Part shown: one piece after another, positions 1-6,186 of the stretch
Layout of the letters: every line of letters begins with the position of its first letter
Numbering within the stretch: position 1 is the first letter of the stretch
Assembly: GCA_021151805.1 (NCBI GenBank)
Contig: JAGKWN010000119.1
Span: 1-11,530, forward strand
Length of the DNA stretch: 11,530 nucleotides
Source of the DNA: Cytophagaceae bacterium
Lineage (GTDB): Bacteria > Bacteroidota > Bacteroidia > Cytophagales > Cytophagaceae
Direction: 5' to 3'
Notes under the pieces: model-generated
Seen by the model: only the letters and a program-made list of their open reading frames with translations
What the model was told of the DNA's origin: nothing
Databases searched by the model: none
Program-made: the position numbers and the translations under genes

Positions 1-48
1 ATTTTCAAATAGTATCATAAGCAGCATTAATTAATACGCATAAATACA

Positions 49-2388
49 ATGAAATATTTAATAAGTCTGTTGGCGTTTTTTGTTTTTAGTCTGACATATT
101 CAAACGCTCAAACCAAATACACAGTCTCGGGAAACGTAGTAGATTCAACGGGAGCGCCGCTGGTAGGTGCAATTGTTAAAACAAGTGATGGCAGTATAGG
201 TACTGCCACGGATGAAAATGGCGCATTCAAACTTTTACTTCCTGCCGGAAAGTATACAATTGTTATTTCATATTTAGGGTATGAAGAACAAAGTCGGATC
301 ATTGATGTAAGCAAGAATACAACCATCAACATCACCATGAAGGAAGATGAAGATGGAGCTCCTGAAATTCTAATTACAGATAAAGCTCCCAATCAAAATG
401 TAACCGATACAAAGATGGGAGCAACAGAAGTAACAGTTGAAGAAATCAAAACATTGCCGGCACTTTTTGGTGAAGTGGATATTGTAAAAAATATTCAGAC
501 TTTACCGGGTGTGCAGGTTGCTGGAGATGGGAATACTGGGTTGTATGTACGGGGTGGCGGTGCCGATCAGAACCTGATCCTGGTAGACGAAGCGCCTGTA
601 TACAATGCATCACACTTATTCGGTATCTTTTCAATTTTTAATGCTGATGCGGTAAAAAGTGCGGAGTTATATAAAGCAGGTATCCCATCGCAATATGGTG
701 GCAGATTATCTTCTTTGCTGGATGTAAACTTAAGAGCAAGTAATGCAAAACGCTTCTCTGCTCAAGGCGGCATCGGGATCATTGCAAGTCGCTTGACATT
801 GGAAGGCCCGTTTGCGAAAGGTAAAGGTTCTTTTATCGTTTCGGGAAGAAGATCCTATGCGGATTTGTTTTTATTGCTATCTTCTGATCCTGAAACGAGG
901 AAGAATAAACTGTACTTCTATGACCTGAATGCGAAGCTAACGTATCAGTTCAATAACAAGAACAGTATGTACATATCTTCTTACTACGGAAAAGATAAAT
1001 TCAAATTCGGTGGTTTATTTGCTAATGATTGGGGCAACGCCACATTTACAGCAAACTGGAAACACATCTTTTCAGATAAATTATTTTTAAACACGATCTA
1101 TACATATTCTCAATACCAATATCTACTTGGGATTGATTTCGGTGTGCAGGCATTTGATTTCAAAACCGGTATTACGGAAAATTCAGTCAAGCAGATCTAT
1201 CAATATGTACCTTCCCCAAGACACAGCGTTGTTTTCGGTTGGTCTGTAACACAACGTACATACAACCCGGGTGAGTTTACACCATCATCCAGCAGTTCAA
1301 TATTTACTCCGACGATTATACCCAAAAATCATTCGCTTGAAGGTGCACTGTTTGCCTCGAACAAACAAAAGCTTACTGAAAATTTATCACTTGATTATGG
1401 CTTGAGATTGAATATGTTTAACCTCATGGGAACCGGTACAATCTACAGCTATGGCGGAGATCCGGTAAATAGCCCGGCAACAGATACGACCTATTATAAG
1501 AAAGGACAGGTCATTAAAACATTCTGGGGATTGGAACCAAGAATTGCTGCACGTTACATGTTGAATGAACAATCTTCAGTAAAGGTTGGCTTCAACAGAA
1601 ACTATCAATACATTCACCAGATATCGAATTCATTGTCGCCGGTACCGTTTGATGTATGGCAGCCAAGTAATGACTACTTCAAGCCTGAAGCAGTAAATCA
1701 ATATTCAGCGGGTTATTTTAGAAATTTAAAAGACAATGCTTTCGAAACTTCTGTTGAAGGATATTATAAATCTTATTCAAATTCAATTGACTTTATAGAT
1801 AATGCTGATTTATTATTAAATCCACAGATTGAGACACAGGCTTCTATTGGTAAGGCATGGAGTTATGGAGCGGAATTCTTTCTGAAGAAAAAACAAGGTA
1901 AGTTGACAGGCTGGGTAAGTTATACGTTGTCCTGGAGCTACAAAAAAATTGACGGCATCAACAACGGTGAAAAATATTTTGCAGGCTATGACAGAAGGCA
2001 TAGTTTGAATGTAATCGGTTCTTATAAGTTAACTGAACGTTTGACATTAGGCGGACAGTTTGTATTCGGAACGGGCCGCCCGATCGGACTTCCAAACGGA
2101 GGCTATGCAATTGATTATTTCTGGTTGGGTACCTATCCGGAAAGAAATTCTTACCGTTTGCCAAGTTACCACCGTTTAGACGTCTCGTTAACATTGGATC
2201 AACGCAAAAAAGAAGGACGCCGGTGGGAAGGCAGCTGGAGCTTCTCCATCTACAATATATATGGCTTTGCACACATCAATCCATGGACAGTTATTGCGCA
2301 GACAAATAAAGATACAGGCAATCAGGAGTACGTGGCTATTTATTTCCCGGCACCAATTCCATCTGTAACCTATAATTTTAAATTCTAA
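49..2388 (+). CDS. TonB-dependent outer-membrane receptor with carboxypeptidase-like N-terminal domain
   Basis: A 779-residue outer-membrane receptor that probably imports an unknown ligand using energy from TonB. Residues 1-21 form a signal peptide ending SNAQ. Residues about 24-98 form a CarboxypepD_reg-like beta-sandwich (VSGNVVDSTGAPLVGA, then TDENGAFKL and ISYLGYEE), the usual N-terminal extension in Bacteroidota receptors. Residues about 120-230 are the plug, with LPGVQVAGDGNTGLYVRGG and ILVDEAPVYNASHLFG. The rest is a 22-strand-type barrel rich in alternating aromatics and ending in a terminal Phe (YNFKF), as expected for outer-membrane insertion. The length is normal for the family. 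The ATG is chosen because the signal peptide starts there; no Shine-Dalgarno is present. A DUF4249 lipoprotein gene follows after 6 bp, a pairing common in Bacteroidota. It is not a SusC/SusD pair: the partner lacks SusD features. The substrate cannot be read from the sequence. Confidence 0.95.
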   Translation: MKYLISLLAFFVFSLTYSNAQTKYTVSGNVVDSTGAPLVGAIVKTSDGSIGTATDENGAFKLLLPAGKYTIVISYLGYEEQSRIIDVSKNTTINITMKEDEDGAPEILITDKAPNQNVTDTKMGATEVTVEEIKTLPALFGEVDIVKNIQTLPGVQVAGDGNTGLYVRGGGADQNLILVDEAPVYNASHLFGIFSIFNADAVKSAELYKAGIPSQYGGRLSSLLDVNLRASNAKRFSAQGGIGIIASRLTLEGPFAKGKGSFIVSGRRSYADLFLLLSSDPETRKNKLYFYDLNAKLTYQFNNKNSMYISSYYGKDKFKFGGLFANDWGNATFTANWKHIFSDKLFLNTIYTYSQYQYLLGIDFGVQAFDFKTGITENSVKQIYQYVPSPRHSVVFGWSVTQRTYNPGEFTPSSSSSIFTPTIIPKNHSLEGALFASNKQKLTENLSLDYGLRLNMFNLMGTGTIYSYGGDPVNSPATDTTYYKKGQVIKTFWGLEPRIAARYMLNEQSSVKVGFNRNYQYIHQISNSLSPVPFDVWQPSNDYFKPEAVNQYSAGYFRNLKDNAFETSVEGYYKSYSNSIDFIDNADLLLNPQIETQASIGKAWSYGAEFFLKKKQGKLTGWVSYTLSWSYKKIDGINNGEKYFAGYDRRHSLNVIGSYKLTERLTLGGQFVFGTGRPIGLPNGGYAIDYFWLGTYPERNSYRLPSYHRLDVSLTLDQRKKEGRRWEGSWSFSIYNIYGFAHINPWTVIAQTNKDTGNQEYVAIYFPAPIPSVTYNFKF

Positions 2389-2394
2389 TTTAAG

Positions 2395-3195
2395 ATGAAA
2401 AATATATTATTGATTTTAATTCCGCTTTTAACATTCTCTTGTCAGAAGGTGATTGATATCAGCCCGAAGGCAGGCGAACAGAAAGTAATCATTCAAGGGT
2501 ATCTGTTTGCAGATTCAACGGCTAAAGTAATCGTAACAAAATCGACCGATTATTTAGCAACTACTCCGCCGCCGCATATTGCATCAGCTGTAATCACACT
2601 GAGCGACAATCACGGTGCCACAGAAGTACTGACGTGGAACCCCATAAAAATGCAGCACGAATCTTCTATTATGAAAGGCGTAGTGGGAGATACCTATACG
2701 CTAAAGGTTGAACTGGATGGCAAGATATATAATTCAACATCTGTATTGCCTGACCTGACAGAAATCGATACGATCAAGGTGGTGAAAGAAGCTGCACAGC
2801 CTCCGTTTATTGAAGAAGGTTATTACATGAAATTATATGCAACCATTCCGGTGAATGAAAAACTGTATTACTTATTTAAAGGTTATGCAAACGATTCGTT
2901 GCTGAATGATATCAATTATATTAATTATGCCAATAATGATAACCTGAACGGTAATATTGATGGTATTGATATGGGTTATAAATATGAAGTAGGGGATGAA
3001 GCAAAACTGGAGATTTATTCCCTTACAAAAGAAGCATATAATTTTTATGATGCAGCCAGTCTGCAGTTGAACAACGACGGAGGTTTCTTCTCAACGCCAC
3101 CGGCAAATGTGCCGAGTATGTTTGATAATGACGCCGTGGGATTATTCCAATGCTCTAAAATTCAGGCAGCAAAAACAAACGTGCTGGCTCAATAA
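2395..3195 (+). CDS. DUF4249 family lipoprotein
   Basis: A 266-residue predicted lipoprotein. The N-terminus MKNILLILIPLLTFSC is a type II signal peptide with the lipidated cysteine at residue 16, followed by QKVIDI, typical of DUF4249 proteins. The body has a beta-sandwich-like pattern: VIIQGYLFADSTAKVIVTKS, then AVITLSDN and YTLKVELDGKIYNSTSVLP. The C-terminal part (NVPSMFDNDAVGLFQCSK) resembles the conserved end of this family, so the gene looks complete. The biochemical role of DUF4249 is unknown. From the 6-bp gap to the receptor gene I infer cotranscription and a surface lipoprotein that works with the receptor, perhaps as a lid or ligand capture subunit. The stop codon overlaps the stop of the convergent lipid kinase gene by 7 bp, and I see no terminator between them. 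Confidence 0.85.
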   Translation: MKNILLILIPLLTFSCQKVIDISPKAGEQKVIIQGYLFADSTAKVIVTKSTDYLATTPPPHIASAVITLSDNHGATEVLTWNPIKMQHESSIMKGVVGDTYTLKVELDGKIYNSTSVLPDLTEIDTIKVVKEAAQPPFIEEGYYMKLYATIPVNEKLYYLFKGYANDSLLNDINYINYANNDNLNGNIDGIDMGYKYEVGDEAKLEIYSLTKEAYNFYDAASLQLNNDGGFFSTPPANVPSMFDNDAVGLFQCSKIQAAKTNVLAQ

Positions 3196-4097
3196 CGGGT
3201 CACTGCTGGCGTAAGAACACGCAGAGATTTGGGTTCGCAGCGCACTGCAATCATTTTATCCAACAGAACAGGGTCTCCATCAATGTGTGCAGGCCCTGTT
3301 TCGTTTTTAGAGATTTCCAATTGATGAAACAACACATGCGTGATGTCTTTGTCATCGGTTAGTTTTTTTGTAAACAGCTTGTAGATTTTTTCCAGCGCCT
3401 GAATCACATTGACAGGCTTCATCAATACCAGGTTCAGTTGCTGGTCCATGAGGGAAGCATCCGGCGCGATGAAAGCATTATTGCCAAACTGATTTGAATT
3501 GGCGAAGGAAGCCAATAAAAATGTACCCGTAATGGTTTCCTTGTTATCGACACGGATGGTTAGAAAATCACCTTTATAGGAACGCACTTTCCGTATAAAG
3601 GCTTTGGTATAAGTTTTTAATCCGCGCGTAGGTAATTCATCAAATACTTTACTCACCTGCGCATCCAGGCCGATGCCTGCAGTACAAAAGAAAGGCTTTT
3701 CGTTTATATTACCACTGTCAATGGTAGTCACAACGAAATTGTTCAGCATGTCAATAGCTTTGACAACATCCAGCGGAATCTGCAAATGCCTTGCCAGCCC
3801 GTTGCCCGAGCCCATCGGTATAATGCCAAGGCTTGATTCTGTATATAAAAGCGAAGAAGCAATTTCATTCATAGTGCCATCACCGCCCACAGAAATGATG
3901 TAAGGAATTTTATGCTGAACAGCTTCAGCGGCAATCTCACGCCCATGCCCCGCGTAGCGCGTGAGCACGATCCGGATTTTACTTTTTTCAACCTTTAGTG
4001 TCTGGTGTATCAACTCAGGAATGTTTTGTTTCTGAGCCGTTCCTGAAATCGGATTGATGATGAATAAGAACTGAATATGTGAATGAAGGTCCTGCAT
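3189..4097 (-). CDS. diacylglycerol/YegS-type lipid kinase
   Basis: A 302-residue member of the DAGK catalytic-domain family (DagK/YegS/BmrU type), expected to transfer phosphate from ATP to a diacylglycerol or related lipid at the inner membrane face. Visible motifs are INPISGTAQ (residues 14-22), the nucleotide-binding GGDGTMNE (71-78), GIIPMGSGNGLAR (91-103), GIGLDA (141-146), the ANSNQFGNNAFIAP stretch (199-212) and HIDGD (271-275), which matches the C-terminal DGD/DGE site. All catalytic landmarks are present and the length is typical. I place the start at 4097 (MQDLHSHIQF). The frame stays open upstream to an ATG at 4196, but those 33 residues are translated from an intergenic heptad repeat and have no family counterpart. 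A TATCTTCG element on the minus strand (4109-4102) lies 4 nt before the ATG, so the mRNA may be nearly leaderless. The exact lipid substrate is unknown. Confidence 0.92.
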   Translation of the reverse strand: MQDLHSHIQFLFIINPISGTAQKQNIPELIHQTLKVEKSKIRIVLTRYAGHGREIAAEAVQHKIPYIISVGGDGTMNEIASSLLYTESSLGIIPMGSGNGLARHLQIPLDVVKAIDMLNNFVVTTIDSGNINEKPFFCTAGIGLDAQVSKVFDELPTRGLKTYTKAFIRKVRSYKGDFLTIRVDNKETITGTFLLASFANSNQFGNNAFIAPDASLMDQQLNLVLMKPVNVIQALEKIYKLFTKKLTDDKDITHVLFHQLEISKNETGPAHIDGDPVLLDKMIAVRCEPKSLRVLTPAVTRY

Positions 4098-4101
4098 GCA
4101 G

Positions 4102-4109
4102 CGAAGATA
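4102..4109 (-). promoter_or_regulatory. Putative -7 element for the lipid kinase
   Basis: Read on the minus strand the bases are TATCTTCG, one mismatch from the Bacteroidota -7 consensus TAnnTTTG. Only 4 nt separate it from the ATG at 4097, which would give a leaderless or nearly leaderless transcript. It lies at the outer end of the left repeat arm. No clear -33 TTG was found, so this is tentative. Confidence 0.35.
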
Positions 4110-4230
4110 GGAAAAATAGTAATCAGTTGTCAGTAAACAGTGGTCAGTAATCAGTTCATTGTCTAGCACCTGATAACTAGTACCTAGCAACTCCACTGTC
4201 TACTGTTAACTGACTACTTTTTCCTATCTT
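4104..4230. repeat. Intergenic inverted repeat built of degenerate 7-bp units
   Basis: The arms are 4104-4143 and 4193-4230. After a 13-nt identical block (aagataggaaaaa) the arms match at 21 of the next 25 positions, with a 2-nt insertion in the left arm. Inside, the sequence falls into 7-bp units of the form GTNNNCA on the left (4119-4153: GTAATCA, GTTGTCA, GTAAACA, GTGGTCA, GTAATCA). On the right are complementary TGNNNAC units (TGATAAC 4171, TGTCTAC 4197, TGTTAAC 4204, TGACTAC 4211), with less regular units between. The repeat fills the gap between two divergent genes. Degenerate heptanucleotide repeats are known elsewhere (for example STRRs of filamentous cyanobacteria); I cannot name this family. 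It could be a mobile hairpin element, a regulatory region, or both. Confidence 0.85.
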
Positions 4231-4232
4231 GT
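4225..4232 (+). promoter_or_regulatory. Putative -7 element for the 346-aa kinase-like gene
   Basis: TATCTTGT at the outer end of the right repeat arm resembles TAnnTTTG with one T missing before the G. It mirrors the TATCTT at the other end of the inverted repeat, so both flanking genes would start from equivalent positions. The leader to the ATG at 4262 would be about 25 nt. No convincing -33 element is present. Confidence 0.3.
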
Positions 4233-4261
4233 ATGCCACAAACATTGTCTAGGCATCTGTC

Positions 4262-5302
4262 ATGGCTGAAATTTCTAAAAAGAAAATCGTTTATAAGATT
4301 GGTAAACCCTTGCGCAAGTATCTGCACCAGTTTGACCGGGAGCAGAAGGTACCGCTTTCTTATCAGGATCTGACACGTTTTACAAGCCGTGTTTCTTTGA
4401 AAGACCGCAATGGGAAAGATACACTGTGGGATAGCGTCTATTACAGTAATGCCGACATGGCAGAGATTTACGATGGCCTGAAAAGGATTTATGCCGTATT
4501 GAAAATTGGTGGTGATTTGAGTGTGACCGAACATTTATTCATTGACCGTATCGACCTTTGTGTATACGGTAATACCAAACCTTTCCGGGTGCGGGTGGTA
4601 AACCGGATCAACGACAACTACGATTATTTTTATGTAAAGGTGGCTGATGCATCGCGTGTGTATGGCCTGGAGCTGGAGCATATTTTGTCGCCCAATAATA
4701 TCAGCTATTTGATCGATGGTGATACACTGATCGAAGATCACATCGTCGGAATTCCCGGGGATATGTTTATCAAACAATATCTGCAGCTGATGAACCTGAA
4801 TAAAATTCGTCTGGCCAAAGAGTTTGTAAAGTTCAACGAGCGCTGTTTTATCCGTTTGCTGGGTGATATGCATTCCAGCAATTATGTGATTGAGATGACA
4901 CCTGATTTTGAAGAATTCCATTACCGGTTGCGGGCAATCGATTTTGACCAGCAATGTTATGAAGGCGCTAAATGGGTATATCTGCCCCAGTTTTTCAAGC
5001 AGAACATTGCATTGATTGATATTGTAAAGGAAGTGTTGAGCGAAGAAAGTATCCAGCAGTATCAATTAGAGGAAAGGGCGATGATGGCTTCGAGGTTACG
5101 GGCAAACAAATACCGGATCAAGGGGCTTTGGGACGCCGTTATACAGGATACGATCGCTCCGGAATCGCATGTGGAAAAATTGAAAAATGAACTGGCAAAA
5201 CACTACAATGACCCTGATTTTCTGAAGTGTAAGCAGATGGGAGCAATCATCCGGACGAGCTTATACCGTTTATTAAAAGATACACGGGTGCGTAAAAAAT
5301 AG
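4262..5302 (+). CDS. Uncharacterised protein with kinase/aminoglycoside phosphotransferase-like fold
   Basis: A 346-residue soluble protein that I do not recognise as a named family. It carries the landmarks of a protein-kinase-like fold in the right order: YFYVKVAD with a candidate beta-3 lysine K126; YGLELEHI with candidate alpha-C glutamates E137/E139; LIEDHIVGIPGDMF (156-169), resembling a hinge region; LLGDMHSSNYVI (199-210), matching the APH-type loop in which D202 is the catalytic base and N207 binds metal; and AIDFDQ (225-230), where D227 would be the metal-binding Asp of the DFG-like motif. This is a pattern reading, not a profile match. The N-terminal 90 residues and the helical C-terminus (about 240-340) are unassigned. 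It is divergent to the lipid kinase and shares the repeat-filled promoter region. No signal peptide or membrane segment is visible. Its substrate is unknown, and it could be a pseudokinase. Confidence 0.85.
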   Translation: MAEISKKKIVYKIGKPLRKYLHQFDREQKVPLSYQDLTRFTSRVSLKDRNGKDTLWDSVYYSNADMAEIYDGLKRIYAVLKIGGDLSVTEHLFIDRIDLCVYGNTKPFRVRVVNRINDNYDYFYVKVADASRVYGLELEHILSPNNISYLIDGDTLIEDHIVGIPGDMFIKQYLQLMNLNKIRLAKEFVKFNERCFIRLLGDMHSSNYVIEMTPDFEEFHYRLRAIDFDQQCYEGAKWVYLPQFFKQNIALIDIVKEVLSEESIQQYQLEERAMMASRLRANKYRIKGLWDAVIQDTIAPESHVEKLKNELAKHYNDPDFLKCKQMGAIIRTSLYRLLKDTRVRKK

Positions 5303-5320
5303 CTTTTTTCGCACCGATAC

Positions 5321-5351
5321 TTGTTTCCAAACAGAAAGATATGTACTTTTG
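5321..5351 (+). promoter_or_regulatory. Promoter of tRNA-Arg
   Basis: TTG at 5321-5323 and TACTTTTG at 5344-5351 match the Bacteroidota -33 TTG and -7 TAnnTTTG elements, separated by 20 nt. Transcription would begin about 5357-5360, some 12-15 nt before the mature tRNA. This is the best full promoter in the window. Confidence 0.7.
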
Positions 5352-5371
5352 CACTCCCCAATAAGGGAACT

Positions 5372-5448
5372 GGCCTTGTAGCTCAATTGAATAGAGCATC
5401 TGATTACGGCTCAGAAGGTTTCAGGTTTGAATCCTGACAAGGTCACCA
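5372..5448 (+). tRNA. tRNA-Arg (anticodon ACG), CCA encoded
   Basis: The cloverleaf folds completely. The acceptor stem GGCCTTG (5372-5378) pairs with CAAGGTC (5438-5444) with one G-T pair. The D stem is GCTC/GAGC (5381-5384/5394-5397). The anticodon stem is TCTGA/TCAGA around loop TTACGGC, giving anticodon ACG at 5406-5408. The T stem is TCAGG/CCTGA with loop TTTGAAT. Discriminator A5445 is followed by an encoded CCA at 5446-5448. A34 is normally deaminated to inosine by TadA, so this tRNA should read CGU, CGC and CGA arginine codons. It is flanked by its own promoter and terminator, so it appears to be a single-gene transcript. Confidence 0.96.
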
Positions 5449-5476
5449 AAGTCACGCCCACAGCGTGACTTTTTTT
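5449..5476 (+). terminator. Rho-independent terminator after tRNA-Arg
   Basis: The stem AAGTCACGC (5449-5457) pairs with GCGTGACTT (5463-5471) around a 5-nt loop and runs into seven T residues (5470-5476). It starts directly after the CCA of the tRNA, a classic tRNA terminator arrangement. Confidence 0.9.
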
Positions 5477-5569
5477 ATGCCTTTTTATTGAGTTTTTCTC
5501 CTAAAATTTCCTTCTTAACAACCTTTCCAACAACAAATTAACATCTTTCTGCTAAAATGTTTAGAAAAT

Positions 5570-5628
5570 AATACTAACAAAATTAGTATTTTAAATTATT
5601 GCGCCTATATTTGCTAATATTATTAGTA
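5570..5628. promoter_or_regulatory. Operator-like TTAGTA repeats around a promoter
   Basis: AATACTAA (5570-5577) and TTAGTATT (5583-5590) form an 8-bp perfect inverted repeat with a 5-nt spacer. It lies over the expected -33 position of the promoter whose -7 element is at 5606-5613. A further TTAGTA occurs at 5623-5628, just past the expected transcription start. Copies on both sides of the promoter suggest a repressor operator, but the region is A+T-rich and no regulator is encoded nearby. Confidence 0.35.
5583..5613 (+). promoter_or_regulatory. Promoter of the two-gene unit at 5823-6504
   Basis: TATATTTG at 5606-5613 is an exact TAnnTTTG -7 element. TTA at 5583-5585, 20 nt upstream, is a near match to the -33 TTG. 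Transcription would start near 5620, leaving a leader of about 200 nt before the ATG at 5823. Confidence 0.55.
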
Positions 5629-5640
5629 AATATGATCTAT

Positions 5641-5745
5641 GCCCCTGGCCATTTGCTAAAAACAGGGCTCTGTCTTAATACGATGACACGTGAGATGGAA
5701 AACTGTAAGCTGGTTATGCTTCATCACAGCTGAATGAAGCATAAC
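5641..5745 (+). promoter_or_regulatory. Structured leader upstream of the 111-aa gene
   Basis: Two hairpins fall in the predicted leader. The first is weak: GCCCCTG (5641-5647) with CAGGGC (5663-5668), with one bulged C. The second is strong: GTTATGCTTCAT (5713-5724) pairs perfectly over 12 bp with ATGAAGCATAAC (5734-5745) around a 9-nt loop, followed by the short U-poor tail tatttta. That tail is too weak for a confident terminator. The leader could be a cis-regulatory RNA, an attenuator or a small RNA. I do not recognise it as a known riboswitch class. Confidence 0.45.
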
Positions 5746-5809
5746 TATTTTAGACAATGGCGGGGTGTATGATCGCCAAGCTTTTTAAAAAATCATTTCA
5801 TTTTAACAT

Positions 5810-5815
5810 AGGAGG
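5810..5815 (+). promoter_or_regulatory. Canonical Shine-Dalgarno sequence AGGAGG
   Basis: AGGAGG ends 7 nt before the ATG at 5823, the ideal spacing. No other gene in this window has a comparable site, as expected for Bacteroidota, whose ribosomes hide the anti-Shine-Dalgarno sequence. It decides the start of this gene in favour of 5823 over the upstream in-frame ATG at 5757. Confidence 0.7.
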
Positions 5816-5822
5816 AAAATTT

Positions 5823-6158
5823 ATGTTTGTTATCAGCGACATTATTAAAAGCATTGGAATGGATATTCAGTATTTATTTTCCATTCTAAAAAAATCAAAT
5901 TGGTTAACCGGAAACGGCACAGGAGTAACATACTCCTTCCTGAACCTGGAAGTGGTAAACAATAATGTTTTATCCGGGATGGTGTATATCGGCGAAAAGC
6001 TTCTGGACTTTGAATTGACTTTTCAGGATATCATATATAATACTTTCAGAATTGATAAATATACTTTTCTGGTAAAATCATCAGAAGCCATTACTGTTTT
6101 TGTAGACGGTGATGAGTCTAATACTGTGCCTCTTATAAAAATGCGTAATCTGAAATAA
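5823..6158 (+). CDS. Hypothetical protein, 111 aa
   Basis: A small protein that I do not recognise. With the start at 5823, set by the perfect AGGAGG, it has 111 residues beginning MFVISDIIKSIG. An in-frame ATG at 5757 would add 22 residues (MAGCMIAKLFKK...) but has no initiation signal and would run through the Shine-Dalgarno site. The amphipathic N-terminal segment (residues 5-25) is followed by a short beta-rich body (TGVTYSFLNLEVVNN, MVYIGEKLLDFELTF, YTFLVKSSEAITVFVDG). No signal peptide, clear membrane segment, cysteine pair or catalytic motif is visible. It is probably cotranscribed with the 105-aa membrane protein gene 28 bp downstream, behind a promoter near 5606 and a long leader. 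It may be stress- or ribosome-state-regulated, but that is inference only. Confidence 0.7.
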   Translation: MFVISDIIKSIGMDIQYLFSILKKSNWLTGNGTGVTYSFLNLEVVNNNVLSGMVYIGEKLLDFELTFQDIIYNTFRIDKYTFLVKSSEAITVFVDGDESNTVPLIKMRNLK

Positions 6159-6186
6159 ATCCTGTAACGATCGACTAAAAGTTTAT

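Noticed and set aside
49..3195. SusC/SusD polysaccharide-utilisation pair
   Set aside because: The lipoprotein matches DUF4249, not SusD, and no glycoside hydrolase or sigma/anti-sigma genes are nearby.
4119..4217. CRISPR-like short repeat array
   Set aside because: The units are only 7 bp, degenerate and contiguous without spacers, and change orientation midway, so it is not a CRISPR array.
4535..5065. A long minus-strand open frame opposite the kinase-like gene
   Set aside because: The plus-strand frame has coherent kinase-like motifs and full length; the antisense translation is low-complexity in character and has no domain signs.
5757..5822. Longer start for the 111-aa protein at ATG 5757
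   Set aside because: It would add 22 residues coded across the AGGAGG site and has no initiation signal, while the ATG at 5823 has ideal spacing to a perfect Shine-Dalgarno.
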